Notes: generated from the letters alone by a model not told the origin. DNA of 64,000 bases from Caprella mutica (GCA_947561585.1 CANNZV010002369.1:37571-101570); one strand, 5' to 3'. Positions 1 through 11,895 are shown, numbered from the stretch's first letter. Numbers and translations are program-made.

Positions 1-390
1 CTCATAATTTCTCTTCCATGAATTGCAAGTCTGAGGTACTTTACTCTTTATAGCAGTCTCGTCATTTCTAAAGTACTAGCAGATAAAACGCTGCGTTTTT
101 CACCGTTCATATCACGCCCTTACTACTCATAAACTACATCTTTGTGGCAGGTTACGTATGTTAATCTCTCTATTGATTTTCATAGTTTAGTTATTTTTTC
201 TCCGCCAACTAGTTTTATCTTTTTATTTGTATATATGTATTGTTCTATAATATAATGTATCATTATTAATATCGTAAGGTGTCTATGTGAATCTATGCTT
301 ACTGTACAGCTCTAAAAATACTAACTTTATTGGTGATATCTTCTAATAAAATCTATCGATATTCATTTTTCATTTTCCTCTTTGTTATTC
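1..390. other. AT-rich sequence without recognised feature
   Basis: I see no coding frame, splice pair or repeat structure here. It is the left flank of a dispersed repeat that begins near 391. Confidence 0.5.
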
Positions 391-617
391 CTTCACAAAT
401 TGCAGAAGGTTATGTTTAAGGCGGTATTTAATTAGAACACAAAAAGTTTTCAACCAAATTGCCGGAAATTTGGTGAGATGATTGGTCAATGTCCAGGAAC
501 TGGTTTATTAGATTTTGGAGGTCGAGGTCATTCATAACTCAAGGCAAATTATTGGATGTTCAAATCCTTTATAAGCGGCGCTGCGGCGGCGAGGGTATGC
601 GCTCCAAGTGTGCCCGT
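391..617 (+). repeat. Dispersed repeat, CTTCGC family, copy 1
   Basis: This copy starts with a form of CTTCGCAAATTGCGGAAGG and ends near GGTATGCGCTCC-AAGTG-TGCCCG. Two more copies in the window (19311-19565 and 24957-25470) share the order of blocks: AACTCAAAAAGTATTCAACC, a GTCAAGGTCATTCATAACTC block and the GTATGCGCTCTACGAGTGCC end. No coding frame is seen. From memory, similar non-autonomous repeats occur in many invertebrate genomes, but I cannot assign a superfamily. Confidence 0.75.
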
Positions 618-624
618 CATCTAA

Positions 625-3600
625 TTACCACTTGTGAAAATGATAACCAGTGTAGGTAGTTTCCTTGTTATTACCAGAGTGGTGAAAATGATAACCAGTG
701 TAGGTAGTTTCCTTGTTATTACCAGAGTGGTGAAAATGATAGCCAGTGTAGGTAGTTTCCTGGTTATTAGCAGTGGTGAAAATGATAACCAGTGTAGGTA
801 GTTTCCTGGTTATTAGCAGTGGTGAAAATGATAACCAGTGTAGGTAGTTTCCTTGTTATGATCAGTGGTGAAAATGATGACCAGTGTAGGCAGTTTCCTT
901 GTTAATACCAGAGTGGTGAAAATGATAACTAATATAGGTTGTTTCCTTGTTTATACCTGAGTGGTGAAAATGGTAACCAGTGTAGGCAGTTTCCTTGTTA
1001 TTACCATAGTGATGAAAATGGTAACCAGTGTAGGTAGTTTCCTTGTTATTACCAGAGTGGTGAAAATGGTAACCAGTGTAGGTAGTTTTCTTGTTATTAC
1101 CAGAGTGGTGAAAATGATAACCAGTGTAGGTAGTTTCCTTGTTATTACCAGAGTGGTGAAAATGAGAGCCAGTGTAGGTAGTTTCCTTGTTATTACCAGA
1201 GTGGTGAAAATGATAACCAGTGTAGGTAGTTTCCTGGTTATTAGCAGTGGTGAAAATGATAACCAGTGTAGGTAGTTTCCTGGTTATTAGCAGTGGTGAA
1301 AATGATAACCAGTGTAGGTAGTTTCCTTGTTATTACCAGAGTGGTGAAAATGATAGCCAGTGTAGGTAGTTTCCTTGTTATGATCAGAGTGGTGAAAATG
1401 ATAACCAGTGTAGGTAGTTTCCTGGTTATTAGCAGTGGTGAAAATGATAACCAGTGTAGGTAGTTTCCTTGTTATGATCAGTGGTGAAAATGATGACCAG
1501 TGTAGGCAGTTTCCTTGTTATTACCAGAGTGGTGAAAATGATAACCATGTTGGCAGTTTCCTTGTTATTACCAGAGTCGTGAAAATTATAACCATGTAGC
1601 TAGGTAGTTTTCTTGTTATTACCATAGTGGTGAAAATGATAACCAGTATAGGCAACTTCCTTGTTATTACCAGAGTGGTGAAAATGATAGCCAGTGTAGG
1701 TAGTTTCCATGTTATTATCAGAGTGGTGAAAATGATAACCAGTGTAGGTAGTTTCCTGGTTATTAGCAGTGGTGAAAATGATAACCAGTGTAGGTAGTTT
1801 CCTTGTTATGATCAGTGGTGAAAATGATGACCAGTGTAGGCAGTTTCCTTGTTATTACCAGAGTGGTGAAAATGATAACCATGTTGGCAGTTCCCTTGTT
1901 ATTACCAGAGTCGTGAAAATGATAACCATGTAGCTAGGTAGTTTTCTTGTTATTACCATAGTGGTGAAAATGATAACCAGTATAGGCAACTTCCTTGTTA
2001 TTACCAGTGGTGAAAATGATAACCAGTGTAGGTAGTTTTCATGTTATGATCAGTGGTGAAAATGATAACCAGTGTAGGTTGTTTCCTTGTTATTACTAGT
2101 GGTGAAAATGATAACCAGGGTAGGTAGTTTCCTTGTTATTACCAGAGTGGTGAAAATGATAACCAGTGTAGGTAGTTTCCTTGTTATTACCAGTGGTGGA
2201 AATGATTCCCAGTGTAGGTAGTTCCCATGTTATGATCAGTGGTGAATATGATAACCAATATAGGTTGTTTCTTTGTTAATACCAGAGTGGTGAAAATGAT
2301 AACTAATATAGGTTGTTTCCTTGTTTATACCTGAGTGGTGAAAATGGTAACCAGTGTAGGCAGTTTTCTTGTTATTACCATAGTGATGAAAATGATAACC
2401 AGTGTAGGTAGTTTCCTTGTTATTACCAGAGTGGTGAAAATGGTAACCAGTGTAGGTAGTTTTCTTGTTATTACCAGAGTGGTGAAAATGATAACCAGTG
2501 TAGGTAGTTTCCTTGTTATTACCAGAGTGGTGAAAATGATAACCAGTGTAGGTAGTTTCCTTGTTATTACCAGAGTGGTGAAAATGATAACCAGTGTAGG
2601 TAGTTTCCTTGCTATTACCAGGGTGGTGAAAATGATAACCAGTGTAGGTAGTTTCCTTGCTATTACCAGAGTGGTGAAAATGATAACCAGTGTAGGTAGT
2701 TTCCTTGTTATTACCAGAGTGGTGAAAATGATAACCAGTGTAGGTAGTTTCCTTGCTATTACCAGAGTGGTGAAAATGATAACCAGTGTAGGTAGTTTCC
2801 TTGTTATTACCAGAGTGGTGAAAATGATAATCAGTGTAGGTAGTTTTCTTGTTATTACCAGAGTGGTGAAAATGATAACCAGTGTAGGTAGTTTCCTTGC
2901 TATTACCAGGGTGGTGAAAATGATAACCAGTGTAGGTAGTTATCTTGTTATTACCAGAGTGGTGAAAATGATAACCAGTGTAGGTAGTTTCCTTGTTATT
3001 ACCAGATTGGTGAAAATGATAACCAGTGTCGGTAGTTTCCTTGTTACTACCAGTGGTGAAAATGATAACCAGCGTAGGTAGTTTCCATGTTATGATCAGT
3101 GGTGAAAATGATAACCAGTGTCGGTAGTTTCCTTGTTATTACCAGAGTGGTGAAAATGATAACCAGTGTAGGCAGTTTCCTTGTTATTACTAGTGGTGAA
3201 AATGATAACCAGTGTAGGTAGTTTCTTGTTATTACCAGTGGTGAAAATGATAACCAATGTAGGTTGTTTCCTTGTTATTACCAGAGTGGTGAAAATGATA
3301 ACCAATGTAGGTTGTTTCCTTGTTATTACCAGAGTGGTGAAAATGATAACCAGTGTAGGTAGTTTCTTGTTACTACCAGTGGTGAAAATGAAAACCAGTG
3401 TAGGTAGTTTCCATTTTATTATCAGTGGTGAAAATGATAACCAGTGTAGGTAGTTTCCTTGTTATTACCAGAGTGGTGAAAATGATAACCAGTGTAGGTA
3501 GTTTCCTTGTTATTACCAGAGTGGTGAAAATGATAACCAATGTAAGTTGTTTCCTTGTTACTACCAGAGTGGTGAAAATGATCACCAGTGTAGGTAGTTT

Positions 3601-3697
3601 CCTTGTTATTACCAGTGGTGAAAATGATCACCAGTGTAGGTAGTTTCCTTGTTATTACCAGTGGTGAAAATGATAACCAGTGTAGGTAGTTTCCCGG
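625..3697. repeat. Minisatellite, 48-bp unit (about 65 copies)
   Basis: The unit reads GTGGTGAAAATGATAACC, then AGTGTAGGTAGTTTCC, then TTGTTATTACCAGA. The usual length is 48 bp; 46-bp variants carry GCAGTGG or TGATCAGTGG junctions. Because 48 is a multiple of three, long repetitive frames such as 2335-3081 stay open by chance; they are not genes. Larger blocks are duplicated inside: a rare variant block near 923-1000 recurs near 2299-2370, and another near 1486-1660 recurs near 1824-2000. The array directly abuts the preceding dispersed repeat. Confidence 0.95.
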
Positions 3698-4155
3698 TTG
3701 AGAGTGAGGTAATATCTTTCAAAATTTCAGTGTGTGTGCGTTAGTGTTACTGTGAAGTTGTGTGTCAAAATACTGCCGGTGTGTACTCAATCTTTGTTAC
3801 CATTTCTTTATCGTGATAAAGTGTGTCATTGAGTAGAAAAAGTTTTCGGTGTTTCAAGAGTGTCAAATTTTTTTCATGTACCTGCCCATTTAATAATCAG
3901 TTCCTGTCTACTTAATAACTATAACCTAGGTTATATTTAATTTTGAATGGGTAGGTACTACCTTCCTGTGCTAAATTGTTAACCGGATTTAAAAAATAAG
4001 CTCCAAGATTTAATTTTCTTTTTCTCGAATGTTCGTTCGTTATTTTTTTTATTCCAGTTTGCTAACCTGCAAGTACTTAGGTACTTTATTAGAATATTTT
4101 AAAGTTAAATATTAGGTATATTTTGAAAAATTATATTGTAGGTAGCTATGTAACT

Positions 4156-4330
4156 AGGGTAACTCTGAGTTATCGTTAGGTTTCACTTTTTCAATCATTT
4201 AAATGAAAACTATATAGTATTTATAATAATTAGTTAGGTACCTAGGTATATCGCAGCTAATTATTATATATATATTTTTTTATATATAATCGCAAATCTA
4301 TAACCGTCCGGTATCTCAGAATGTACCCTA
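4156..4330. mobile_element. Degenerate MITE, AGGGTAA-ended family
   Basis: The left end AGGGTAACTCTGAGTTATCG faces a right end whose complement begins AGGGTACATTCTGAGATACC. Between them lies AT-rich filler. It resembles the better preserved copies at 11035-11227, 22268-22473, 33719-33883 and 35825-35979. Confidence 0.5.
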
Positions 4331-4919
4331 TTTAATTAGGTAGCTATTTGAGGTACCTAATTTACCTGAAACTTTAAATTAATTCTGTATAAAATATTTA
4401 AATGAAGATATACATAATATAATTAACTAAATAATTTAACCCTATGTAAGCTATATCTTTAACCTATTTAAGCTACAAGTTATTCCCCGTCATCTCTCTG
4501 TAACTCAAGCTACCTAGCTTCCTCTGCCAAGCTTCCTGCCTCAGCTTAATAGCTTATTAACCTCTTCTATTTACTTTATTAATTTGCCATTAACCCCAAT
4601 ATTTTGGTGGTAACTTTAGAAAGAAACAATTAACTTTCTAGCTCTTGTTCTGCCATTTCTTTGGTAGTATTTAAATAGGTAGAAGGTAATTAAATTAAAC
4701 ACTTAAAAAGTGGTTATGTAAGAAAGTATAATAGGTGTGGCAATCTACTTATTATAATTACTGTAATTACTTCATGTTAAAGAGGTGATGGGGTAAGTAC
4801 TGAGATATTGAACGGTTCTACATTTACGATCAAATTCTTATGAAGAAAAGTCTATCATTTTAACTCGTTATTTTTCTTAGTATCCATTATACCTGTAGAT
4901 AAATGTGTTATTTTAATGT

Positions 4920-4951
4920 GTATCCATGATACTTGGAAGTATCATGGATAC
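4920..4951. repeat. Dispersed palindrome (GTATCCATGATAC type)
   Basis: Inverted halves GTATCCATGATAC and GTATCATGGATAC meet around TTGGAA. The same palindrome recurs at 11743-11772, 22359-22392 and 58562-58599, and half-units are tandemly amplified at 10208-10662 and 55543-55945. Confidence 0.8.
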
Positions 4952-5533
4952 CAATTAATAGAAGGCAAGTGCAACTCTACAGTTAGTACACCGGTGACTC
5001 AGACTCCAATTCTAGTCTCCATAAGCGCCACCTCCCGTGCTAGTGTAAACAGTAAAGTCATTCACACGAGTGATTGATAAAAACGTAAAAAATTATGAAT
5101 AAAATTATGAAATGGCTCTGTTAAAAAAGAAAACAATTGAAATTTTGATAGAAATAAAAGAAGTCCTAGATTATATGAAATATATAGTTAATATTAACAA
5201 CATAGCTAATAATATAAGTTTCTTTAACATTATTGTGTTATTATTAACGTATTTTCTAAAGGAGTTAATTTTGTCGAGTCATCAAAAATATGCGAATAGA
5301 TGAAATATCTTGAAGATGATGAACTCAAGAACGCAATGAAAGAGAAAAATAACGGGAATATTGTTTGTATTCAGTGATTCTATTCAGTTTTTACCTGTTA
5401 TTATAGTGACGACACATTGACTACGAGGTGGTACGAATATGTACCACATGGTACACACTTCACTGTGTCCTTAAATTAAAGGAGTTCTTGTAGTTAAGAT
5501 GACGTACTTTCAACTCTAATTCGATGTAATGAC

Positions 5534-6291
5534 TAGGGATGGGACGAAGTATCGGTATCAGCATTTTGTCGAGTATCGGCAATGGTATCGGTATCGGCTT
5601 TTATTGAAAAGTATCGGCCGATACTTTTATTATTATTTAAAATTTATTCATTTCGTATTTTTTTTATTATTAAATTTCTGTTATTCTGTAGCCATAAATG
5701 AAATAAATAATTAAATAATTCATTATAAGTACCAATCTAATAATTGACCAACTACCTATTGAAGTTTTAGGTGTAATTAATTAATTTTATTAATTTTGAC
5801 ATCAATGAAATAATTAATAAAAAGTTAAAGTATATACATAATCTACCAATAGGTTTTTGAGTCTGACTATAATTTCTAGATAAGAATTATTCAGCTACTG
5901 TAGACCATTTTTGCACCTATTTATTAAAAGTACCACAGGATAACACACATCAGAAAAGTTAACTCTCTGATACCAATGTATTTTAATTAATGTGAAATAC
6001 GTAAATCACTTTGTTATACTACATTGACAGAGCATTACTGTGTTAGTTTTATGAGTTAGATCTTCATTAAACTTACAAAAATAATCGATACTTAATAACT
6101 CATTAAGTATCGATGAGTTTCATAAATATAACTTAACAAATTTCAAGTATCGGTATCGGCAAGAATCGGCATTTTTTTTAAAGTATCTGTATCGGCAGGT
6201 ATCGGTATCGGCACTTGTTGCGAAGTATCGGTATCGGCACTTGTTGCGAAGTATCGGTATCGGCAAAATTTTTGGTATCGTCCCATCCCTA
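5534..6291. mobile_element. hAT-like MITE with 8-bp target-site duplication
   Basis: The ends are perfect inverted repeats (TAGGGATGGGACGA at 5534-5547, its complement at 6278-6291). They are flanked by GTAATGAC (5526-5533) and GTAATGAG (6292-6299), which match at 7 of 8 bases. An 8-bp duplication with a TAGGGATGGG-type end is typical of the hAT superfamily. Subterminal GTATCGGTATCGGC repeats cluster at both ends. No transposase frame is present, so this is a non-autonomous copy. Confidence 0.85.
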
Positions 6292-6298
6292 GTAATGA

Positions 6299-7484
6299 GT
6301 GTACCATTGGTGTCATTTTGACGTCACAGTCACTAGTAGAAGTAGGTATGGACACTGTATCACCTTCTGTGTACCATTGGTGTCATTTTGACGTCACAGT
6401 CACTAGTAGAAGTAGGTATGGACACTGTATCACCTTCTGTGTACCATTGGTGTCATTTTGACGTCACAGTCGCTAGTAGAAGTAGGTATGGACACTGTAT
6501 CACCTTCTGTGTACCATTGGTGTCATTTTGACGTCACAGTCACTAGTAGAAGTAGGTATGGACACTGTATCACCTTCTGTGTACCATTGGTGTCATTTTG
6601 ACGTCACAGTCACTAGTAGAAGTAGGTATGGACACTGTATCACCTTCTGTGTACCATTGGTGTCATTTTGACGTCACAGTCGCTAGTAGAAGTAGGTATG
6701 GACACTGTATCACCTTCTGTGTACCATTGGTGTCATTTTGACGTCACAGTCACTAGTAGAAGTAGGTATGGACACTGTATCACCTTCTGTGTACCATTGG
6801 TGTCATTTTGACGTCACAGTCACTAGTAGAAGTAGGTATGGACACTGTATCACCTTCTGTGTACCATTGGTGTCATTTTGACGTCACAGTCGCTAGTAGA
6901 AGTAGGTATGGACACTGTATCACCTTCTGTGTACCATTGGTGTCATTTTGACGTCACAGTCACTAGTAGAAGTAGGTATGGACACTGTATCACCTTCTGT
7001 GTACCATTGGTGTCATTTTGACGTCACAGTCGCTAGTAGAAGTAGGTATGGACACTGTATCACCTTCAGTGTACCATTGGTGTCATTTTGACGTCACAGT
7101 CACTAGTAGAAGTAGGTATGGACACTGTATCACCTTCTGTGTACCATTGGTGTCATTTTGACGTCAGAGTCGCTAGTAGAAGTAGGTATGGACACTGTAT
7201 CACCTTCTGTGTACCATTGGTGTCATTTTGACGTCAGAGTCGCTAGTAGAAGTAGGTATGGACACTGTATCACCTTCTGTGTACCATTGGTGTCATTTTG
7301 ACGTCAGAATCGCAAGTAGAAGTAGGTATGGACACTGTATCACCTTCTGTGTACCATTGGTGTCATTTTGACGTCAGAGTCGCTAGTAGAAGTAGGTATG
7401 GACACTGTATCACCTTCTGTGTACCAGTGGTGTCATTTTGACGTCACAGTCGATAGTAGAAGTAGGTATGGACACTGTATCACA
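6299..7484. repeat. Minisatellite, 70-bp unit, 17 copies, each with a TGACGTCA site
   Basis: The period is exactly 70 bp (for example CACCTTCTGT at 6361 and 6431). Every unit carries a perfect TGACGTCA palindrome, the consensus cAMP response element, so there are 17 such sites at 70-bp spacing. Units also contain GTACCATTGGTGTC, and most have an ACTAGTA or GCTAGTA variant. The array starts immediately at the right target-site duplication of the hAT-like element. Confidence 0.95.
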
Positions 7485-7672
7485 ATGGACGTAAAGTTTG
7501 ACCGTGTGGACGCTGCTTCTGCAACTCTCTTTTCAAGTAGTTACGTCAGTTGGCAATGTAAGACGTGACAGAGATATAAAATAGATTAATTTGGAGACAT
7601 GAGAATGCTTTTAAATTATCGTGACAGGTGAGAATTAGCATGAACCTTCCAGAGAAAATTGCATAGTTCTCT

Positions 7673-8647
7673 CTTGAACATTAATCTATTGAACATTTCA
7701 ATCTATTGAACATTTCAATCTATTGAACATTTCAATCTATTGAACATTTCAATCTATTGAACATTATTGAAGATTTTAATCTATTGAACATTTTAATCTA
7801 TTGAACATTTTAATCTATTGAACATTTTAATCTATTGAACATTTCAATCTATTGAACATTATTGAAGATTTTAATCTATTGAACATTTCAATCTATTGAA
7901 CATTATTGAATATTTTAATCTATTGAACATTTCAATCTATTAAAGATTATTGAACATTTTAATCTATTGAACATTATCGAACATTTTAATCTAATGAACA
8001 AAATTGAACATTTCAATCTCTTGAACATTATTGAACATATTAATCTCTTGAACATTATTGAACATATTAATCTCTTGACTATTATTGAACATATTAATCT
8101 CTTGACCATTATTGAACATATTAATCTCTTGACCATTATTGAACATATTAATCTCTTGAACATTATTGAACATATTAATCTCTTGACCATTATTGAACAT
8201 TTTAATCTCTTGACCATTATTGAACATTTTAATCTCTTGACCATTATTGAACATTTTAATCTCTTGACCATTATTGAACATTTTAATCTCTTGACCATTA
8301 TTGAACATATTAATCTCTTGACCCTTATTGAACATATTAATCTTTTGAACATTATTGAACATTTTAATCTCTTGACCATTATTGAACATTTTAATCTCTT
8401 GACCATTATTGAACATTTTAATCTCTTGACCATTATTGAACATTTTAATCTCTTGACCATTATTGAACATTTTAATCTCTTGACCATTATTGAACATATT
8501 AATCTCTTGACCATTATTGAACATTTTAATCTCTTGAACATTATTGAACATTTTAATCTCTTGACCATTATTGAACATTTTAATCTCTTGACCATTATTG
8601 AACATTTTAATCTCTTGAACATTATTGAACATTTTAATCTCTTGACC
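7673..8647. repeat. Minisatellite, 17-bp unit merging into a 27-bp unit
   Basis: The left part (to about 7960) repeats TTGAACATTTCAATCTA every 17 bp with longer variants. The right part repeats ATTATTGAACATTTTAATCT plus CTTGACC every 27 bp, about 25 times. Since 27 is divisible by three, frames on both strands stay open over 200 codons; none has gene-like content. Confidence 0.93.
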
Positions 8648-8793
8648 TGTATATTTTGGGTTCTTATTTTCTGTGTTATTTCTTTACTTTTCTTTTTATA
8701 TTCATTCCATATGTTCTCAAGGACCTAATTCTTTCATTTATATGCTAGCGTGGTTATAAACCTTTAATTTATTTACTGTGTTCCCATACAATG

Positions 8794-8830
8794 AGATCAG
8801 GAGGACTGCGGGAAAAGACTTCCTGATCTT
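8794..8830. other. Short inverted repeat
   Basis: AGATCAGGA and TCCTGATCT flank a short loop (GGACTGCGGGAAAAGACT). It is isolated; no function is inferred. Confidence 0.4.
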
Positions 8831-9132
8831 CACACCAACAGTTCATAAATACCTTTTTAGTACTTTGTAAGTCGAAGCCTCTTTCTCAACCTACATTGGT
8901 AGCGGTCAGTTAACTAACCAGGTTATTATTTGGTATAGGATGAATAATAAATTGCTTTGATTTATTGTTCACGTTATTTCTCAGTTTCCTTCTAATCAGT
9001 ACAAAATGACAAGGGAAATGAAAATCACATCTAATTTGAGTGATATAATTAGTAAATACTATATTAGAATATCTATAATGAAGGCTTTAACGTACAACAT
9101 ATGGTCAAACTTTGGATGCACAGGCTAGCATT

Positions 9133-9582
9133 AGTGATGAAGTATCGGTAAAAATGTACCGATACATTACCGATAATTCTAAAATGAAAAAAAAATATTA
9201 TATGATTTATTTTCTATTATTTATCTATTAAAATAAAATTATGATTTAAATTAATATAAAAATATTTTCAAATAGCTAGATAATCCTAATGTCTAACAAT
9301 TGATATCATTTAAATAATATAAAGTATCTATCCGTATCAACATTGTATCGGTATCGGTGAAAATCTAGGTATCGGTATCGGTGAGAATCTAGGTATCGCT
9401 ATCGGTAAAAATCTAGGTATCGCTATCGGTGAAAATCTAGGTATCGGTATCGGTGATAATCTAGGTATCGCTATCGGTAAAAATCTAGGTATCGCTATCG
9501 GTGAAAATCTAGGTATCGGTATCGGTGATAATCTAGGTATTGGCATAGTATCGGTGATAATGTTGGTATGGTCCCATCCCTA
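9133..9582. mobile_element. Decayed hAT-like element, related to 5534-6291
   Basis: The right end GGTCCCATCCCTA matches the complement of the TAGGGATGGGAC end of the 5.5-kb element. Inside are several ACCGATAC and TATCGGTATCGG words. The left terminus is eroded (near GAAGTATCGG at 9139). Its right half has become a tandem array (next entry). Confidence 0.6.
9340..9565. repeat. 24-bp minisatellite grown from hAT-like subterminal repeats
   Basis: About nine units of ATCTAGGTATCGGTATCGG plus TGAAA. The TATCGGTATCGG core is the same subterminal motif found once or a few times at the ends of the hAT-like MITE at 5534-6291, which suggests expansion from that motif. Confidence 0.85.
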
Positions 9583-9591
9583 ATTATGGGT

Positions 9592-9850
9592 TTACAGTGA
9601 CGTTATCGCTCGTTTACGACAACTCTGACATAACTCAAAAATAGCTACTTTTCAGGAGAGGCATTTAAAGTTTTACGTACTTTTTTAAATGATGACATTT
9701 TATGTTATATCGTTAGGACATTAATTAGCCTCTCTAGCGGTACATTTGTGTGCTGAAATTATGAAGCTTCAACAAAAAAGAACAGCGTTTGAATACGTCT
9801 GTATGAATAACTGGAAAATACATTTTTTTGAGTTATAACGACTATGTGGC
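9592..9850 (+). repeat. Dispersed repeat, partner of 21345-21600
   Basis: Blocks GACATAACTC, TAGCTACTTTTCAGGAGAGG, TATCGTTAGGACATT and GCCTCTCTAGCGGTACATTT appear here in order. They appear in reverse complement, in the matching order, at 21345-21600. The two copies are about 260 bp and non-coding. Confidence 0.8.
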
Positions 9851-10207
9851 TAAAGAGTGACATATAAATAGGCAAAGAAAATCGCCAGACTTATGCCTAT
9901 GTCACACTGGCTTTTGGCGCGCATGAAAAAAAACGTATGTGTTTGTATGTCCCCTTAGATTCGTCGTTTTTTGATGAAAAATATGGCCCTGTGTGAACGA
10001 GAGAGGAAACTGTTCTGCAATTTGTCGCAACCGCTGCCACAGCCTCGTCTTATCTCCTTAGTCTACGGCAGTGACTCTGCCGTAGATGGTGCACCGACAG
10101 AAACAATTTTCTTGGGGCCCAATTGTCGGTCCACGGTCGTAGGGAATACAGTTTCCGCTGTCGAGTAGCTATTACGACTTAGTCACTCGTCCTAACTATA
10201 TCCATGC
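9851..10207. other. Moderate-GC stretch, no gene supported
   Basis: It contains a small hairpin (CTACGGCAGTGACTCTGCCG at about 10063-10085) and two words resembling MITE ends (CCTATGTCACACTGGC near 9895 and GGCCCTGTGTGAACGAG near 9985). It may be a decayed MITE. A 65-codon frame at 9971-10168 has no other support. Confidence 0.35.
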
Positions 10208-10662
10208 AGGTATCATGGATACGTATTAAAATAGTGATTTAGGTATCATTGATACGTATTAAAATACTGATTCGGGTATCATGGATACGTATTAAAATAC
10301 TGATTCAGGTATCATGGATACGTATTAAAATACTGATTCAGGTATCATGGATACGTATTAAAATACTGATTCGGGTATCATGGATACGTATTAAAATACT
10401 GATTCAGGTATCATGGATACGTATTAAAATACTGATTCGGGTATCATGGATACGAATTAAAATACTGATTCAGGTATCATGGATACGTATTAAAATATTG
10501 ATTCAGGTACCATGGATACGTATTAAAATACTGATTCAGGTATCATGGATACGTATTAAAATATTGATTCAGGTACCATGGATACGTATTAAAATACTGA
10601 TTCAGGTATCATGGATACGAATTAAAATATTGATTCAGGTACCATGGATACGAATTAAAATA
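10208..10662. repeat. 33-bp minisatellite built on the GTATCATGGATAC half-palindrome
   Basis: About 14 units of TATCATGGATACGTATTAAA plus ATACTGATTCAGG. The TATCATGGATAC core is one arm of the dispersed palindrome seen at 4920, 11743 and 22359. The 162-codon frame here (IRIKILIQVSW repeats) is a consequence of the 33-bp period. Confidence 0.93.
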
Positions 10663-11034
10663 ACGAGTTCAATTTCTTATTCTTTTCTGCAAGATGACTT
10701 AATTGTTTATAATAATTATAATTATAAATTTTATTGAGATCTGAAAATATACTTTAATTACAGTGAATGGTATAAGGAGATGCATTTTCTCTTTGATATT
10801 TCAGAAAATACTTTTTCTAACTCTTAATGTACGCTACACCAGTGAGGTTGTCACCCCCTGCCTCAACATCAGCCTCACTGCCAGCCTCAGCAATCTTGAG
10901 GATGAATGAGGCACTTGCTTCCTCGTGGTAGTGACTGCACTCACTAGCCTCACTCTCCTGAGGCAGAGAGAGTGCAGCTCTGCATGCTGCATCCAGTGTG
11001 CAGAATGTGAAGCATGCACCTGTGCAGAAGTGCA
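10663..11034. other. Non-coding stretch with short GCCTCA direct and inverted repeats
   Basis: From about 10860 there are repeated GCCTCACTG and GCCTCAG words, with complementary CTGAGGC and ATGAGGC copies, so the segment can fold. No gene is supported. Confidence 0.4.
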
Positions 11035-11227
11035 GGGTAAGTTACGAGTTATGGAACGGTTACACATTATCGGTCATACAAGAAAAACTATTAATTAATG
11101 AAAAAAGAAAATTGATATTAATTACTCGTTATTTAATTGAAATAAGGAGTTATATAATTGTTTTTTTTTATATACCTTTCTAATGTAATCGTAAATGTGG
11201 AACCGTTCGATAACTTGCAACTCACCC
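11035..11227. mobile_element. MITE, AGGGTAAGTTACGAG family
   Basis: The left end GGGTAAGTTACGAGTTATGG continues ACGGTTACACATTATCGG. The complement of the right end reads GGGTGAGTTGCAAGTTATCG then AACGGTTCCACATTTACG. Total length is about 193 bp with an AT-rich centre. Related copies lie at 22268, 33719 and 35825; a TTA/TAA-like target and these ends suggest PIF/Harbinger, but this is tentative. Confidence 0.75.
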
Positions 11228-11530
11228 CATATTTAGCAGTCAATATTATTAGTAAGACAAATAATAAGTGATATTCTTTTTCAATTTGAATATTTTTCGA
11301 TTTTCAATAAATTCACAAAATCAGCGAAGCTTCAAACAAATAATAATTTCTATTTTACGCATTTATTATTTATCTATTTTATTTACCTGTGAATAAAATA
11401 AGTTCATTGACACTATAATCTTCTGAAAGTTTATCTTTTTGTTTCAAGCTTCAATGATTTTTTACTCTGAACAATACGGAAAAAAATGAAATGGCTAAAT
11501 GGTCCACTTAAAATATTGTTAGAACTTGTC
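11228..11530. other. AT-rich non-coding stretch
   Basis: No repeats, splice pairs or gene-like frames are seen. Confidence 0.4.
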
Positions 11531-11895
11531 AGGTTTCTGTCCGGTCCGACTCCTCTCAGTGCTTTTTTAGCACTGAGAGGAGCCGGTACTGTGTGAACAT
11601 GTCTATTGAATTTAAAGTAACGATATATTTTCTCACTGACACTGAAGTACTGAGAGGAGACGGACCGCACAGAAACCTGACATGTATTACAGTGTCCATA
11701 ATACACCTGGTTTGGATTACAATTTTGTTGTTATCGTTGTTATCCATGATACCTGCAGGTATCATGGATAACAACTAATAATTATACGATTTTTATCGTT
11801 TTTCTTATATTCTCGTGGAAAAAGTAGGAGGAGCTTAGCAAAAAGTCTGATGGAAAGACTGAAAAAAACCTGCGTGTGTACGGCCCTTAAGAGAT
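11531..11895. mobile_element. Compound inverted-repeat element with palindromic core
   Basis: A hairpin at about 11541-11590 pairs CCGACTCCTCTCAGTGC with GCACTGAGAGGAG. A third, inverted copy of the outer block (GAGGAGACGGACCGCACAG, 11655-11675) follows. The palindrome ATCCATGATACCTGCAGG at 11743-11772 is flanked by CGATTTTTATCGTTTTTCTT, an interior block also seen in the MITE at 33719-33883. The right edge ends in TACGGCCCTTA. It is probably several nested MITEs; exact limits are uncertain. Confidence 0.5.

Larger units (their letters stand above)
3698..5525. other. AT-rich non-coding stretch with one MITE and one palindrome
   Basis: Apart from the inverted-repeat element at 4156-4330 and the palindrome at 4920-4951, this is low-complexity AT-rich DNA with many TAGGTA-type words. 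A 63-codon frame at 5112-5303 is AT-driven and has no splice or homology support. Confidence 0.5.

Noticed and set aside
625..3697. CRISPR-like array
   Set aside because: Units are contiguous tandem copies with no unique spacers, and the sequence is animal nuclear DNA.
5112..5303. 63-codon ORF rich in Ile/Leu/Asn
   Set aside because: Composition follows the AT-rich background; there are no splice or homology signals.
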